A stretch of DNA of 64,000 nucleotides from Pseudocercospora fijiensis CIRAD86 (Eukaryota; Ascomycota; Dothideomycetes; Mycosphaerellales; Mycosphaerellaceae). The stretch is taken from NCBI RefSeq assembly GCF_000340215.1, contig NW_006921536.1:996446-1060445 (forward strand). Direction: 5' to 3'. Each line of letters starts with the position of its first letter. Positions within the stretch are counted from its first letter, which is position 1. This document shows, piece after piece, positions 35,297-46,419 of this stretch. The notes below the pieces were generated by a model. The model saw only the letters and a program-made list of their open reading frames with translations. It did no database searches and was not told where the DNA came from. The position numbers were made by a program, and so were the translations under genes.

Positions 35297-35760
35297 GAGT
35301 GGGTTTGAGGTTCGGGAGGGTGTTTTAGAGATAGATAAGAGAGATATTTTCCGGCTAGGTTTCTAACTGTCTCGACCGTGTGCTAATTTTTCACGAGTTA
35401 TAGTTAGATAAATTTCTAACTCGCCTTTAAATCGACTCGCAATCCTATACTTAAGGTCTAGTTTATTCCCGATATCTGCCTCCCTAGTAGAATAGAGCTA
35501 GAGGATATCTTAGCGATAGGGGGGGGGGGGGGGGAGATTCAGTTGTTATAGGGAGAGAACTACATTTTTTTGGTACTTTCACACGTGTGTAATATACAAA
35601 AAGTCGAAAAAAACAAAAAATTCCAAAATTCAAATTTGTGTTTTTTTTTCTCTGAAGTAAATAGAAATCATTCCATCCTCCTTCCTTCCTTCCTTCCTTT
35701 CCTATTATCATCATCTCAGTCGACTGACATGTCGTCTTCCCTAGCGTCGACTCATTGTAA
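35297..35760. other. Intergenic with RIP-like patch and poly-G run
   Basis: 3' regions of the converging hydrolase and precursor genes. A TAG/TpA-rich patch lies at 35360-35515, followed by 16 consecutive G (35519-35534) and CTTCC repeats near 35680. Confidence 0.6.
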
Positions 35761-36091
35761 TTAGTCGATGGGAATGATATAGTCGTCGACCGCTTCAGCT
35801 CCGTGACGCTTGTCGATGGGAATAATATAATCCTCGACCGCTTCAGCACCGTGACGCTTTTCGATGGCCTCAGCACCGTGACGCTTGTCGATGGGAATGA
35901 TATAGTCCTCCACGGCTTCAGCACGCTTGTCGACGCGTGCAATAATGGGCGCAAGCTGAGAAGGAATTCGAGAGTCAGCATGATACTTGATGATATTGTG
36001 GTGGCGGCGGCGGCAATCAAACCCCAATAGCCGCGCCGAAAGCACCTGATGACAGGGCAATCAGAAGCCAGGCAGCGTAGTTCTTGTGCAT
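35761..36091 (-). CDS. Phomopsin-like dikaritin RiPP precursor peptide
   Basis: Two exons, 36091-36023 and 35955-35761; 87 aa. Exon 1 encodes a signal peptide (MHKNYAAWLLIALSSGAFG). The 67 nt intron has the weak donor GTTTGA, branch CATGCTGAC and acceptor CTCAG. The mature part has three full repeats ending in core YIIPID, two followed by the Kex2 site KR and the last by the stop codon. Linkers are AEAVED or HGAEAV(E/D)D, and one shortened unit (HGAEAIEKR) lacks a core. This layout matches ustiloxin/phomopsin precursors; phomopsin's core, from memory, is YVIPID. The Tyr is the expected cross-linking residue. A tubulin-targeting product is inferred from similarity only. Confidence 0.9.
35764..35931 (-). 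repeat. Tandem core repeats of the precursor
   Basis: Nearly identical units of about 48 nt, with one 27 nt unit from which the core is missing. Changes between units are mostly silent or conservative (Glu/Asp), so the core is kept while linkers vary. Confidence 0.85.
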
Positions 36092-36689
36092 GGTGGTTGC
36101 GTGATGTTCAAAATAGTCTTGTCTTGGTCGTGGATTTTCCGCTCTCCGTCTCTGAAAAAGGGTAAGGTGAAGTCGCCGATGGAGGTCTTCTTCTAAATCA
36201 ATTGGACCTCTTGCCGTCATTTTACGCTTGGTGCCTGAACAGTAATGGCGCCGCCATGTCACGGTTGGCGCCTGAGCAGTAATGGCGCCGCCAATACAGA
36301 TGCGCCTGGAGTCGGTGTCGATGCACGTAGCACGCGCCAAACCACTAGGCGCCTATGCGTACCTGAAGCTTTCTTTTTGCCCCCTGCTCTAATGGCGATT
36401 CGATGGGTTTCGCTTATCACATGGGTAGCGTATGTTCCTCTGGCTTATGAATGATGCGATTCAAATACCTCCATCCTCTACCTCAGCCGAGTCAGCAAAC
36501 GTCCGCATCACCATTCTTCATCTCCCAACATAGACGGGGCAAAAATGGACTCACTAGTAGCGGTGGCATTGTTGCGCGCGCCAGCGCCTAAGCAGCGCCT
36601 GCTATCCTTGGAAAGGAAGTAACCTTTACTAGGACAAATACTCTCGTGATAGCGCACGTCATGACCGTCAAACTGTGTATTCATGTCGC
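36092..36689 (-). promoter_or_regulatory. Promoter region of the RiPP precursor with GGCGCC palindromes
   Basis: GGCGCC occurs at 36247-36252, 36267-36272, 36284-36289 and 36348-36353. The first three sit in a direct duplication of a roughly 28 bp block (TTGG(T/C)GCCTGA...AGTAATGGCGCCGCC). A cis-regulatory role is inferred from position and from recurrence upstream of other cluster genes. Confidence 0.4.
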
Positions 36690-38698
36690 TTACGAGAATA
36701 GTAGTATGATGTTTGTGCTCGGGAGTAATTCTTTCCAGCTTCGCCACTCTACAGGAGAGCCTGACGATGATGGTCTGTCTACTTCATGCCAGGATAAGGT
36801 CAGCAATCTTTTGAGATCCTGCATTGCCGGCAGCTTAGAGGCTGCCATTGCGGCCTTAAAGAATTCTCGCTGTGCGCCTATCGCTACAGCGCCAGCAACG
36901 CAGAATGGCCAGGGTAAACTCTGCGACTCCATTATGCTTTTGTGCATTTCCCATGCAGCGATGAAGCGATCGACGCTTTCTTGCACTTCGGGTGCGCGTA
37001 TAGATCCTCCGGAGACGGTGAGATGGAGTTCGATCAAAATTGCCCTGAGGAAGATGTAGGTCCTCACGTGTGCGGTGCGCGAGCTCTTCGAAGATAGAGC
37101 AGCTAGAGTTTCTACACCAGGTGACGTAAGAGGCGATGATAGTCTCACAGACAAGCCTTGCATTGCTTTCTCAATGCTGCATTCTATATCATTGGCTTTG
37201 TCAAGTAGGTTCCGATAGCTGAGCTCGCTACGCGTCTGCCGCTCTCGCTTCCATTCGTCCAGGGCCATGATATCGAGAAGAATACTGAGCGCTTTCCCAT
37301 CACACATGGTGGTGGCGAAGAACACGGCCGAGAAGTCCACAAAAGAGAGAAGTTTCTGGTAGGTAGCGGCTGCCGGAGCCGCCTTGCGCTGGATCGAGCA
37401 GGAGATCGCATCGTTCCAGATGAGCAGCGAACAGAAACAGTATGCTGCCTGGGTCTCCAAATATGTATGGTCGATGCCATCTGCAGTGGGCTCGGGAGCC
37501 CGAAAATAAGCAGATGCAGAAGTTTTGTGCTGCAGATGAGAAGGACATGGCACTGCCTGCTCTTGATGATCTGATGTGTTATTCAAGCTCGACGCGGCAA
37601 GGTCCAGGTACGATTGACAGTCGGGCAAACACTGAAATTGGGACTATTGAAAAGCGCAAGCACACAACGATCAGCTTGGATTGTTGCAGAAAGATGGTGT
37701 TCGTGGCGTCCAAGTAGCGCATGGGAAAGACATACCTCGAGATGAGCCAGGTGCGTCGCCACAATGAGATCCTCGCCAAGGACAGCGATTGAGCCTGCCT
37801 GCAGCTCTGCAAAAATCTGTATGGCATATGCGTGGTGCTTATGAGCGACTTGTAGTGTGCTTCGAAAGGGCTCGCTACCCGAGACGAATTGGGAAGACTC
37901 TCGTAGTGCAGCCATGCTGAGGGAGCATTGCAGAAAGGCGCGGGAGCGACCTAGGAGATGTAATAGCCAACCTCTGCTTGAGTCTCGGGTGCCCAGTTTA
38001 GGACTGTAGTAGTCGAGGAAACGCATGACGAGGTCGTATTCACGGCTCAGAGTCTCTTGCTGATGCTCATCTGGAAGAGCAGGGCCGCGTGAGACAATCA
38101 AGTTCGCCAGGTCGGCCTGGACGCCGTGTATACCGACAGGATCATGGTTTTGTATGCGGGCGGACGGGCCGGACAACGAGGCTTGGTGCGACGAATCGTG
38201 CAAAGCGCTTGGCACGAAAGGTGTTCCGGAGTGCGAAGACAGCAAGTTCGAGAAATCGAACACGGTGTCGAGATCCATAGAGGGGTGGCTCTGGTGCGGC
38301 TGATCAGTGTCAGTAGCAGCGGTAGAGTAGCCTAGCGGCGACAATGGCCACGAGGGTACGTCGGATTCGGTAGGTGTGATGAGGATGGCACCGGCATCAT
38401 CCGAGGGGCCTATCGGTGAGTTCAGGGCTGATAATAATGCACCATCCCCATCTCCACCGTCACGGCTGCTAATTTGTCGAGACTGCCGGCGCGAGGAGAG
38501 AGCTAGTCTGGCAGCCTCGCGCTTCTCCTTGACGCCTTTGTCCTTCCAGTCGGGCTTGGGGCCGTAGCCGTGACAGAAGACGTCCCGCTCTACGCAATTG
38601 AGGCAAGGCGGTCCATCCTCGAAGCACTTTTTGCGCCGCAGCCGACACGTCCAGCAGCCGCGTTTGGATCGTTGTTGCTGCTGTTGCGTGGCAGACAT
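36690..38698 (-). CDS. Zn2Cys6 transcription factor, probable cluster regulator
   Basis: Exon 1 38698-37736 and exon 2 37631-36690 with a 104 nt intron (GTATGT...TTTCAG); 634 aa. After a Gln-rich start comes the zinc cluster CWTCRLRRKKCFEDGPPC with LNCVERDVFC (C-x2-C-x6-C-x6-C-x2-C-x6-C), then GYGPKPDWKDKG. A long polar linker leads to a helical C-terminal regulatory region. It is divergent from the ABC exporter across a 390 bp promoter holding a MITE, and lies next to the precursor gene. Pathway regulator by position (UstR/PhomR-like role inferred). The last 30 codons are less certain. Confidence 0.82.
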
Positions 38699-38881
38699 AG
38701 TGGTTTATATTTATTGCTGTGCTGGCGTCTTGGACGTTTTCTGCATCGAAACAGGATGTGTCAGACGCAGCTGGTCAGGGACAGCACGGTGAGTGTTGGC
38801 CCTGCCCCTGAAGACGGTAGTCCACACGGCCATAAGAATAGCCACTGTCACCGCTGTGCAGACTTCTTTGGACCAGATATA

Positions 38882-39061
38882 CAGCACGATTAAGCGAGAT
38901 GGCGGACGGGGGTAATCCCCGTAAACGGCAGCTAGCTTGAAAGCGTTAGACGTAGACTTTTTAAAGGTACGGATAATTCCTTTAGGCAGTACGCTAGCTT
39001 TGACCAGTTAGATCCCGTTTCCAGGGATCACCGCCGTCCGCCATCTCGCTTAATCGTGCTG
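38882..39061. mobile_element. MITE with 38 bp terminal inverted repeats and TA target site
   Basis: A 180 bp element with inverted ends beginning CAGCACGATTAAGCGAGATG. I see two mismatches across 38 bp. Both ends are flanked by TA (38880-38881 and 39062-39063), as in Tc1/mariner-derived MITEs. It carries no ORF. It occupies nearly half of the promoter shared by the Zn2Cys6 regulator and the ABC exporter. Confidence 0.88.
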
Positions 39062-39087
39062 TATAGTCTTGTTGTTACGATGCTGGT

Positions 39088-42000
39088 GTGACCACGAACT
39101 CATCCTCCCTGCCTGCACAGTGCTTTGCGTCAAGAGTGTGGACGATGATGGTAATAATAACGGCGTGCCCAGGCGACGCCGACGATCGTTTCGGCCCCGG
39201 CGTGGCGACATCGTGCCGGCGCTTCGACTTCACGCTGCTCTTCGAAGACGTCTTTTGCACATTACTGCCGTGCACCGTCTTCATTGTCGCTGCGACCCTC
39301 CGCATCGCCATCCTGCTTTTCCGCCACCCTGACAGCCGCCTGCATGGACTCGTGGGCCCACAACACCAATACCGGCTATTCCCCGCACTCGTGCCTGTCG
39401 TGTATCTCGCCACCTATGTAGCTCTCGACGGCGTGGCGTTTGCTGGTGCGCTCCAAGACGGCCGAGGAGGAGGAGGAGGAGGAGGTCGGAGAATACATGT
39501 CGCAGGAGCGGGCGTGGCGTTTGCGGCGGCGCTGGCAGTGCCTGTGCTCTGGCTGGTCGAGAAGTGGAAGCGCGGCCCTACACGGCCGTCGATGATCTTG
39601 GGCCTGTACCTGTGTATCCGCTTGCTGCTGCGCGCCGTCACTGTGCGCACCGCCTGGCTCGTGGCGGCGACCAGTGCATACACACACACAGCGACGGCGG
39701 CATTGGCCGTGCACGTGCTCGTGCTGCTAGGAGACGAGTGCAGTCCCCTCCTACTTCTGCGCCAAGCCGCTACGCCCCCCACGACGCGAGAGTCGCGCGC
39801 GGGCTTCCTCAGTCGCAGCGTGCTCGCGTGGCTGCTCGCTCTGTTGCGCGCTGGATTCGCCCGACACCGCCGTCTGAGCGTCGACGACCTGATCGCCGTC
39901 GCCAACGCCCCCTCCAGCTTCACCACTCTCGATGCCTTCCACCGCGGCCGTGGTGGCCTCCTCGAGCACTCGCTGACATGCACCGCCGTGCCGGGTCTGT
40001 TGTGCGTGGCGCCGCGACTCGGTGCCGGCGCCTTCGCCTTCACCCAGCCCTTCCTCACCACCGTCCTTGTCGACTACTTCTCGCGCGCCGACAAGCCGCT
40101 CCATCGTGGCTATGGGCTCACGGGCGCGTGTTTCCTGGTCTACACCGGCATCGCCATTGCCCACGCGTGGTATCGCACGCTCGCCTGCCGCTGGGCAACG
40201 GCCGGCCGCGCTTTGCACACCGACCTGATTGTGCAGAAATTGTCTCGGCTCGCGGTCGACCATGTCGCCGAAGCCCAGGCTCTTACCATGATGAGCTCCG
40301 ATGTGCAGCGCATCGCCGTCGCCACCACCTTTGTCCACGAGCTGTGGGCCGCTCCCCTTGAGGCTGGCGCGGCAACATACCTGCTCTGGCGACAGCTAGG
40401 CCCGTCCTCGCTAGCCGCCTTGGCCATTGCTCTGGGTACATCGCCTTTTCCCTGATCTGCCTCTTCGCACATGCTAATGGATCGTAGTGTGCGCGGGGCT
40501 CTCGATGATTCTGGGGCGACGCATTGGCCCCGCGCAGCGTGCGTGGCTCGAGGCCTCCGAACGACGAATCTTGGCAACGCGGAAGTTCCTGACATCGCGC
40601 AAGGCTGTGAAGATGATGGGACTGGATGCCGCTGTGGCTGCGACCATCACCGACTCTCGCCAGCAGGAATTCGCCGCATCGAAGCCATTTCGTGCTCTGA
40701 TGGTGGGAAGCGTGGTAGTGTGTAAGTGAGGTCGTCGATATGTGCGGCGTCAGCTGATTGCATACCCCAAAGCCTTCTCCACTCTGTCACTGGCACCCGT
40801 CGTCACATTCGGCGCTTACGTAGGCATCCACGGTGCCGCCTTTGATGCGGCCCAGCTATTCGGCTCGCTTGTTCTCATTAGCCTGCTTGCAAGTCCCCTG
40901 GTGCGAGTATTCCAGATCATTCCCCACTTCGCCGCAGCCTTGGCCTGCATTGCTCGACTCGAAACGTTTCTGCGCAGAGACGATGCGCATGCTGAACGTG
41001 CAACGATCGTTCATTCATCTCACCCTCGACTCCAACGTGGCATTCATCAAGTCGACCCGGAGAAGAGCTTGTGTCATTCTGCGCCTCATTCGCCAGGGAG
41101 TATCCTCATCGAAAATGTCCACATGAGCTGGGACTCGCATGTTCTCTTCGCCGGCATCAATCTCCGCATCCCAAATGGCCATCACTTAGCTATCACCGGC
41201 CCAGTCGGCTCGGGTAAGACCACTCTACTCCGCCTCATGCTGGGCGAGATTGCTCCCACCGATGGAATCATCATGGTCGACAGATCCGTCCCGGTTGGCT
41301 ACTGTGCCCAGACACCGTGGCTCGAGAATCTGCCTGCCTACGACAACGTATTCCAGAATACTGCGCCAAACGATGCGTGGCGAGAAACGATCATCGATGC
41401 ATGTGCAATCCGTCCGTTGCTCGACTCAAAGACTAGCAGTGCTGCTGGTGAGCCGATCGGTAGTCGAGGCTCCATGCTCAGCGGCGGCGAGAAACAGCGT
41501 CTGGTATGTGAACCACTCTGTATGGCTTGTCTCTGCTGCTTACCTCCTTTCGCCAGGCTCTTGCGCGAGCGGTGGCACTGCGGCCCTCGGTGTTGCTGCT
41601 CGACGATCCTTTGAGTGCTGTTGACCGCGGAACCTTGGTCCACATTACGAATCGGCTCTTTGGTCCTGGTGGCATCTTGCGTCAATCGCAAACGACTGTT
41701 GTTCAAATTGCAAACAATGGTTAGTCTCGCGCTCAACCTCTCTCGTTTGCTGCTATACAGGCGTCTCACTCACGGGGATTCTCCAGATTATATGGCCAGC
41801 TTCGCCGATGAGGTGCTCAGAATTGATGCCGATGGCTGCCTACGGTCTCACGATAACTACCCTCGGTCACAATGCAACAGCGGTGATAAAAAGCAATGGA
41901 AGATGGACAGCCAAAGCACTAATGTGGGGCAGACAGAGAAAGCTTTATTGCATCCTGCAGCCACTGCTCTTTCCAGCGCACGATTTACCCGCGTGCGTGA

Positions 42001-43901
42001 CACGCAGGTGTATAGGTTGTACTTTACCTCGATAGGACCTGGGATCTTCACTGCCTTCATCATCTGCGGGATGATTTTCGCCCTCACCATGAAGTTTCCC
42101 AGTAAGTAATGTTTCTGAACTCACAAGATCCTATGGGTAACAGGCGTGGCAGATATCTGGGCGACGTGGTGGGCCGACTCTCTAACCAAACATTCTGCTA
42201 GCCGAAGTCTTGGAATCTGGATGGGCCTCTACGCTCTTTTTGGTTGCCTGCCTCTGGTCGTGCTGTCTGTATGGCTGAGGTGTGTTGTGCTGAGCAGCCT
42301 TAGCCGTCGATATCGTACTGACGATTCTGACAAGCCTTTTAATGCTAAACATGGTACCCAAGTCAGGTCTTGGATTCCATGCGCAGCTGCTGAGGACGGT
42401 GCTCGGCGCTACGCTCAGCTGCGTCAGCGGAAGTGACATTGGAGATCTGATGAATCGCTTCAACCAAGACATTGGACTCATCGACTCCCGGCTGCCTCTC
42501 AGCCTGCTTAACACAGTCTCGGGCATGTTCTTGTGTATCGCACAGCTCTTCATCGTAGCTATACCTGCGGTTTACATACTGGCCGCTCTGCCTATCTTGC
42601 TTGCGGTGCTTTCCATTTTGCAAATTGTATACCTACGAACATCGAAGCAGTTGCGACAGCTTGATCTGCAATCGAAAGCGGCCTTGCATGCCAAAATGGC
42701 TGAGCTTCACGAAGGTCTCGTCACCATCAGGGCGCACAAGTTGCAGCGAGCCAAGCACATCTCATTTTTGGACAAACTCGAGCGCTCTCAGCGGCCATTC
42801 TACATCATGTATGTCATTCAGGCCTGGCTTCAGCTTGTGTTGAATTGTATTGTGGCGGGTCTTTGCACCGCTGTGGTTGGCTTGTCGGTGGGCATGCGGA
42901 ACTCGACATCTGCCAGTCGCGTTGGCCTATCCATGCTGAACCTCGTCACGCTGGGGCAATCACTTGAGGATCTCATAGAGCCATGGACACAAATGGAAAC
43001 TTCCCTGGCCGCAATTGCACGAATCAAGTCTTTTGAGATGGATACGCCTCAAGAACACCGTGGTGTGAATGTATTGGATGTTCCAAGCGACTGGCCCACG
43101 GACGGATCGTTGGATCTTCAAGGCGTGTGGGTGACATATTCTCCTGAGGGCGAGAAGGCTGACTGGGCATTGCAAAATGTGACATTCCGCATTGCGGCCG
43201 GAGAAAAGGTGGCCATCTGCGGCAAAACGGGTTCCGGAAAATCAACGCTTCTACTGAGTATTCTTGCACTCCTCGAGCCATCACGAGGCGCTATTGTCCT
43301 CGACGACATGGACATTACTCGTGTGCCACAGAATATCCTACGGACCAGGATTGTCACTGTGCCACAAGAGCCATATTTGCACGGAGACAGTGTTCGCAAT
43401 GCTATGGATGCTGGAAGTGATGAGGCACTTCGGGAGGTGCTTCAGGCATGCGGACTCCTTGATAAGATCGAAGCGGGCGGTGGGTTGGATTCTTCACTTT
43501 CTGCTTTGAGTTTGTCTGCCGGACAGACGCAGCTCTTTGTCTTGGCTCGAACCATAATTCATGCAGGGAAGGCTCAAGGCGGATTGATTTTGCTCGATGA
43601 GTCCACCAGCAGGTAAGTTTCCATGATTTGCACTCTAACCCTTCTTCTTTTTGCTGATCCGCAGCGTAGCATTGATCATGTGGCAGCACATGCCATGTTA
43701 AAGCTAGTCCGTGCCAGGCTACCTTCCAAGACTGTGCTTTCAATCCTACACGATCTCGAGGCTGCAATGGAGTTTGACCGGATCATAGTGCTCGACGAGG
43801 GAAGAGTGACTTGTGATGGAAATCCTGCCGATGTGCTGCAGGAGTCTGAGCTGTTCTCGTCGTTGCGAAAGGATCGAAACTACAGCACAAGACACGTGTA
43901 G
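39088..43901 (+). CDS. ABC-C (MRP-type) full exporter
   Basis: Eight exons: 39088-40435, 40488-40717, 40754-41503, 41557-41719, 41787-42101, 42144-42279, 42335-43612, 43670-43901; frame kept throughout, 1483 aa. Layout is TMD0, TMD1, NBD1, TMD2, NBD2. NBD1 has Walker A GPVGSGKT (about 675), signature LSGGEKQRL (768) and Walker B VLLLDD (788). NBD2 has GKTGSGKS (about 1276), a signature-like LSAGQ (1374) and Walker B LILLDE (1398). The N-terminal CPGDADDRFGP and FDFTLLFED resemble fungal ABC-C toxin pumps. Probably exports the peptide or gives self-protection. Described dikaritin clusters that I recall use an MFS pump. Confidence 0.87.
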
Positions 43902-43915
43902 TACAACTAATCAAG

Positions 43916-44944
43916 TCAATGCTTGAGGTCTGCACACATCTCTGCCCACCAGATATCCATCGCCTGAGCACGCATTATGCCGTCCTTGTTGAGATCGTCC
44001 ATTGCCTTTCTCACCATGGACACCCCGGCCAAGATCTCCTCTTCCTGCCACTGCGCTAGCTTCTCCTTTCGCACCGCAGCTTCGAAATTAGCCGAGAGAA
44101 CGTATTCTACTTCGAGATGTGCCTCCGGCATGTCCTCCGCTGGGCTGAGGTGACCTTCTCTGGCCACCACGAAACTTGCGTCCGATGCAGCTCTCCGGAT
44201 GTCGTTGACCTCGGGCGCTGCACGTACGTTTGGCTCTCGCGGGTCAGCCACAAGACGAACACCTTTGCTCGCGTGGAGCCGTGCTTGTACCCTCGCTGCC
44301 AGGACGTGCGGCATTTGCTCGCGCTTCGAAGCCGCGAAATCATACTCGGCAACGTACACCCTCGAAATCCCAGCGCCGGCGAGCGCTTGAAATAACGACG
44401 CTACACTGGCAGCAGTGGGAAAATACCACAAGCTTAAACACAGCGTTGCAGCATCGAATCGCGGCGCCTTCTCGCCACGGCCCGCTAACATCGTTTCTGC
44501 ATCTGTGCGCAAAAAGCTGATTTGCGGGCCAAACTCCGTGTGCAGGAGGATGAAGTTGCGTGTCTCTGCGACGGTATGCGGACTGCCGTATTCTGGTATT
44601 GCCGTGTCGATGCCGGTTATACGTGCTCGTGGACCCAGACGCAGAGCGAGCGTGATCGACGACTCGCCGTGCCCGCAGCCGATGTCGAGAATTGAGCTTT
44701 CTGCTTCAATGGCCCAGGCACTTACAATGTCCAGACGCAGCTGGAACCGCGGCCTGAATACGCGCTCACGATGTCGTTCGTGGATTAGGAAGTTTTTCAG
44801 CAGTTTGTCCACTTCTTCTTTGCTTCTGCGGTCTTCTTCTTGCTTGTTGTCATCATCTGGCGCCGCGTTGCACAATGCCATTTTCTTTTTCATCCATGAA
44901 TGAGTCGAAGCCTGGCGGTCCCGAATCCGTGGACGCGTCAACAT
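43916..44944 (-). CDS. SAM-dependent methyltransferase (PhomM-like)
   Basis: Single-exon 342 aa frame beginning at the ATG at 44944; a later Met (MKKKMALC) is also possible. Class I fold with SAM-binding motif ILDIGCGHGESS at residues 85-96, GIDTAIPEYGSPH after strand 2 and LCLSLWYFPTAAS as the motif IV region. It lies tail to tail with the ABC exporter with only 14 bp between, and directly upstream of a UstYa gene. Phomopsin clusters contain a methyltransferase (PhomM) that alpha-N-methylates the linear peptide; the same role is inferred here. Confidence 0.8.
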   Translation of the reverse strand: MLTRPRIRDRQASTHSWMKKKMALCNAAPDDDNKQEEDRRSKEEVDKLLKNFLIHERHRERVFRPRFQLRLDIVSAWAIEAESSILDIGCGHGESSITLALRLGPRARITGIDTAIPEYGSPHTVAETRNFILLHTEFGPQISFLRTDAETMLAGRGEKAPRFDAATLCLSLWYFPTAASVASLFQALAGAGISRVYVAEYDFAASKREQMPHVLAARVQARLHASKGVRLVADPREPNVRAAPEVNDIRRAASDASFVVAREGHLSPAEDMPEAHLEVEYVLSANFEAAVRKEKLAQWQEEEILAGVSMVRKAMDDLNKDGIMRAQAMDIWWAEMCADLKH

Positions 44945-45048
44945 TGGAAACCCTCTGTTATGCTTCGGTTGCCATGGTAAGTCTCCCCAAGACGCTTGGC
45001 GTGAGAAGTAAGTTCGCCGCGCCTATTTTATCTACATGCTGGAAAGGC

Positions 45049-45054
45049 GGCGCC
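45049..45054. promoter_or_regulatory. GGCGCC palindrome upstream of the methyltransferase
   Basis: About 105 bp upstream of the methyltransferase ATG, in the gap before the next cluster gene. Candidate site for a Zn2Cys6 or similar regulator; inferred from recurrence in other promoters here. Confidence 0.3.
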
Positions 45055-45223
45055 TCGACAGCTCCTGCAGCTCTGAAACGGCATCGAACCCGCCTCCCGA
45101 TCGAATGTATTCGTCATCGACAAAATTGTCAACGGAGCAGTGGGCAGATGATAGACGGTTCTTCAGCTCTTCGTCGATCTCGTTATTAACAATCTATCGC
45201 TTTCTACGCTCAGCTGACCCGAA

Positions 45224-46208
45224 CTAATGCTCCAGCTCATAATTCTCCTCTGGCTCCGCTCTGTTTCGCAAAGCCCATTGCTGAATCTGATGATAATTCC
45301 GGCATTTCCTCTGAAGGTTGAAATCCGGCTTCATGCCTGTCGGTCTGGAGGCATCTTTGATGAAAATCATGGGCGTCACGTCGGAAGTGCACATCAGTTG
45401 CTTGCGCAGAGTTTCGATGCAGTGGTCAATGTGTCCACGCACGATTTCCTCCGGAGCGCGAAACGCCGTCACGTCGCTGTAGTCGTAGCTGTCGCGATAC
45501 GTGTATTGTCGGATCATGTTCTAAAGGAAGCATCAGTTTTCTTGCTGCTAGAGAAGGTGGTTCGAATAGAGCATACCAAACAGTGCAGCTCGTGGAAGAC
45601 GTTCAGAATTGCGAGCACGCCGCCACCATACTGCGGTGCAGCATGGGTGTAAAGGTCGACGTTGGTTTTGTTTAGAGCAGATAGCTTGCTCTCGGGGAAT
45701 TGTATCCTTGGAACTGAATGGTTGTTCGTCAATGATTGTTCCAAGCATCGACGGCATGGTGAATAGAAGGATCTTACGACGCCACAATTCCTTCCACGCC
45801 ATCTCTATATCCGGCGTTGGCTGGCCTCGGTACGGAGAGGGCTGCATCAGATGATTCTCTTCTGTGAATGTGGTGTATTGCAGGACATTGGTGTCTATGT
45901 AAGGGGCTGCATGGCGATTGTCAGTCAGCATCAGGAGTCGCTGTCATTGACAGACGTTGTCCCGCAGAATACTCACAGTATGGCGAAAGCTGGGCACCAC
46001 AAACGGCGTCGCTGTTGTTGGGCGTCGACGACAAGGCAATGTAGAGTACAAGGAAGGCAATTGCTGTTGATTGTATTGCCAAGAGCAGCACATGCACTGT
46101 AGAACTTGCCCAGTGTTGGTGTTGTCGCGCAGGCTTTCCGGACTCGCCTCCGTCGTCGTCGTTCGTGCCAAGCCGCTCGTACGAACTTCGTCTCCAGGTG
46201 CCAAACAT
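45224..46208 (-). CDS. UstYa-family (DUF3328) protein A
   Basis: Four exons, 46208-45977, 45906-45778, 45713-45577, 45520-45224; 264 aa. Short cytosolic N-terminus (MFGTWRRSSYERLG), one membrane span at about 34-58, then a lumenal domain with SPYRGQPTPDIEMAW and the two family motifs FHELHC (about 160-165) and HIDHC (196-200) followed by LRKQLMC. UstYa proteins are oxidative enzymes needed for the aryl-alkyl ether cross-link and related steps in dikaritins; the His/Cys motifs are thought to bind metal. Divergent from protein B across 211 bp containing two GGCGCC sites. Confidence 0.87.
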
Positions 46209-46354
46209 TCCCGTGGTCAAAATTTCGAACTGCAACAGACACCGACACAGCAGCTTTGTCCGGCCCGGCCATGTCCCATTTGTCGGTGTCGAGCTCGACA
46301 CTGGCGCGACACATGTGTCTGACGTCTGCGCCTACGCGCGCCTTGATCAACCAT

Positions 46355-46374
46355 GGCGCCAAAATGAAGGCGCC
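46355..46374. promoter_or_regulatory. Paired GGCGCC sites in the UstYa A/B divergent promoter
   Basis: GGCGCC at 46355-46360 and 46369-46374, centred 14 bp apart in the only intergenic space between two divergent cluster genes. Candidate shared operator. Confidence 0.35.
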
Positions 46375-46419
46375 AAAGCATTCGAGCTTCAGCCGCCACA
46401 GGCCCCTGATAGAGTATTG

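Noticed and set aside
35484..36020. 178 aa minus-strand ORF over the precursor repeats
   Set aside because: It is a shadow frame of the tandem repeat; only the other frame yields KR sites and identical cores.
39414..40361. Long minus-strand and alternate plus-strand ORFs in the exporter N-terminus
   Set aside because: GC-rich shadows of the ABC-C membrane domain; Ala/Arg/His-rich without motifs.
46165..46419. N-terminal extension of UstYa protein B
   Set aside because: The open frame upstream of ATG 46420 overlaps the divergent promoter and protein A's leader; family members begin shortly before the membrane span.
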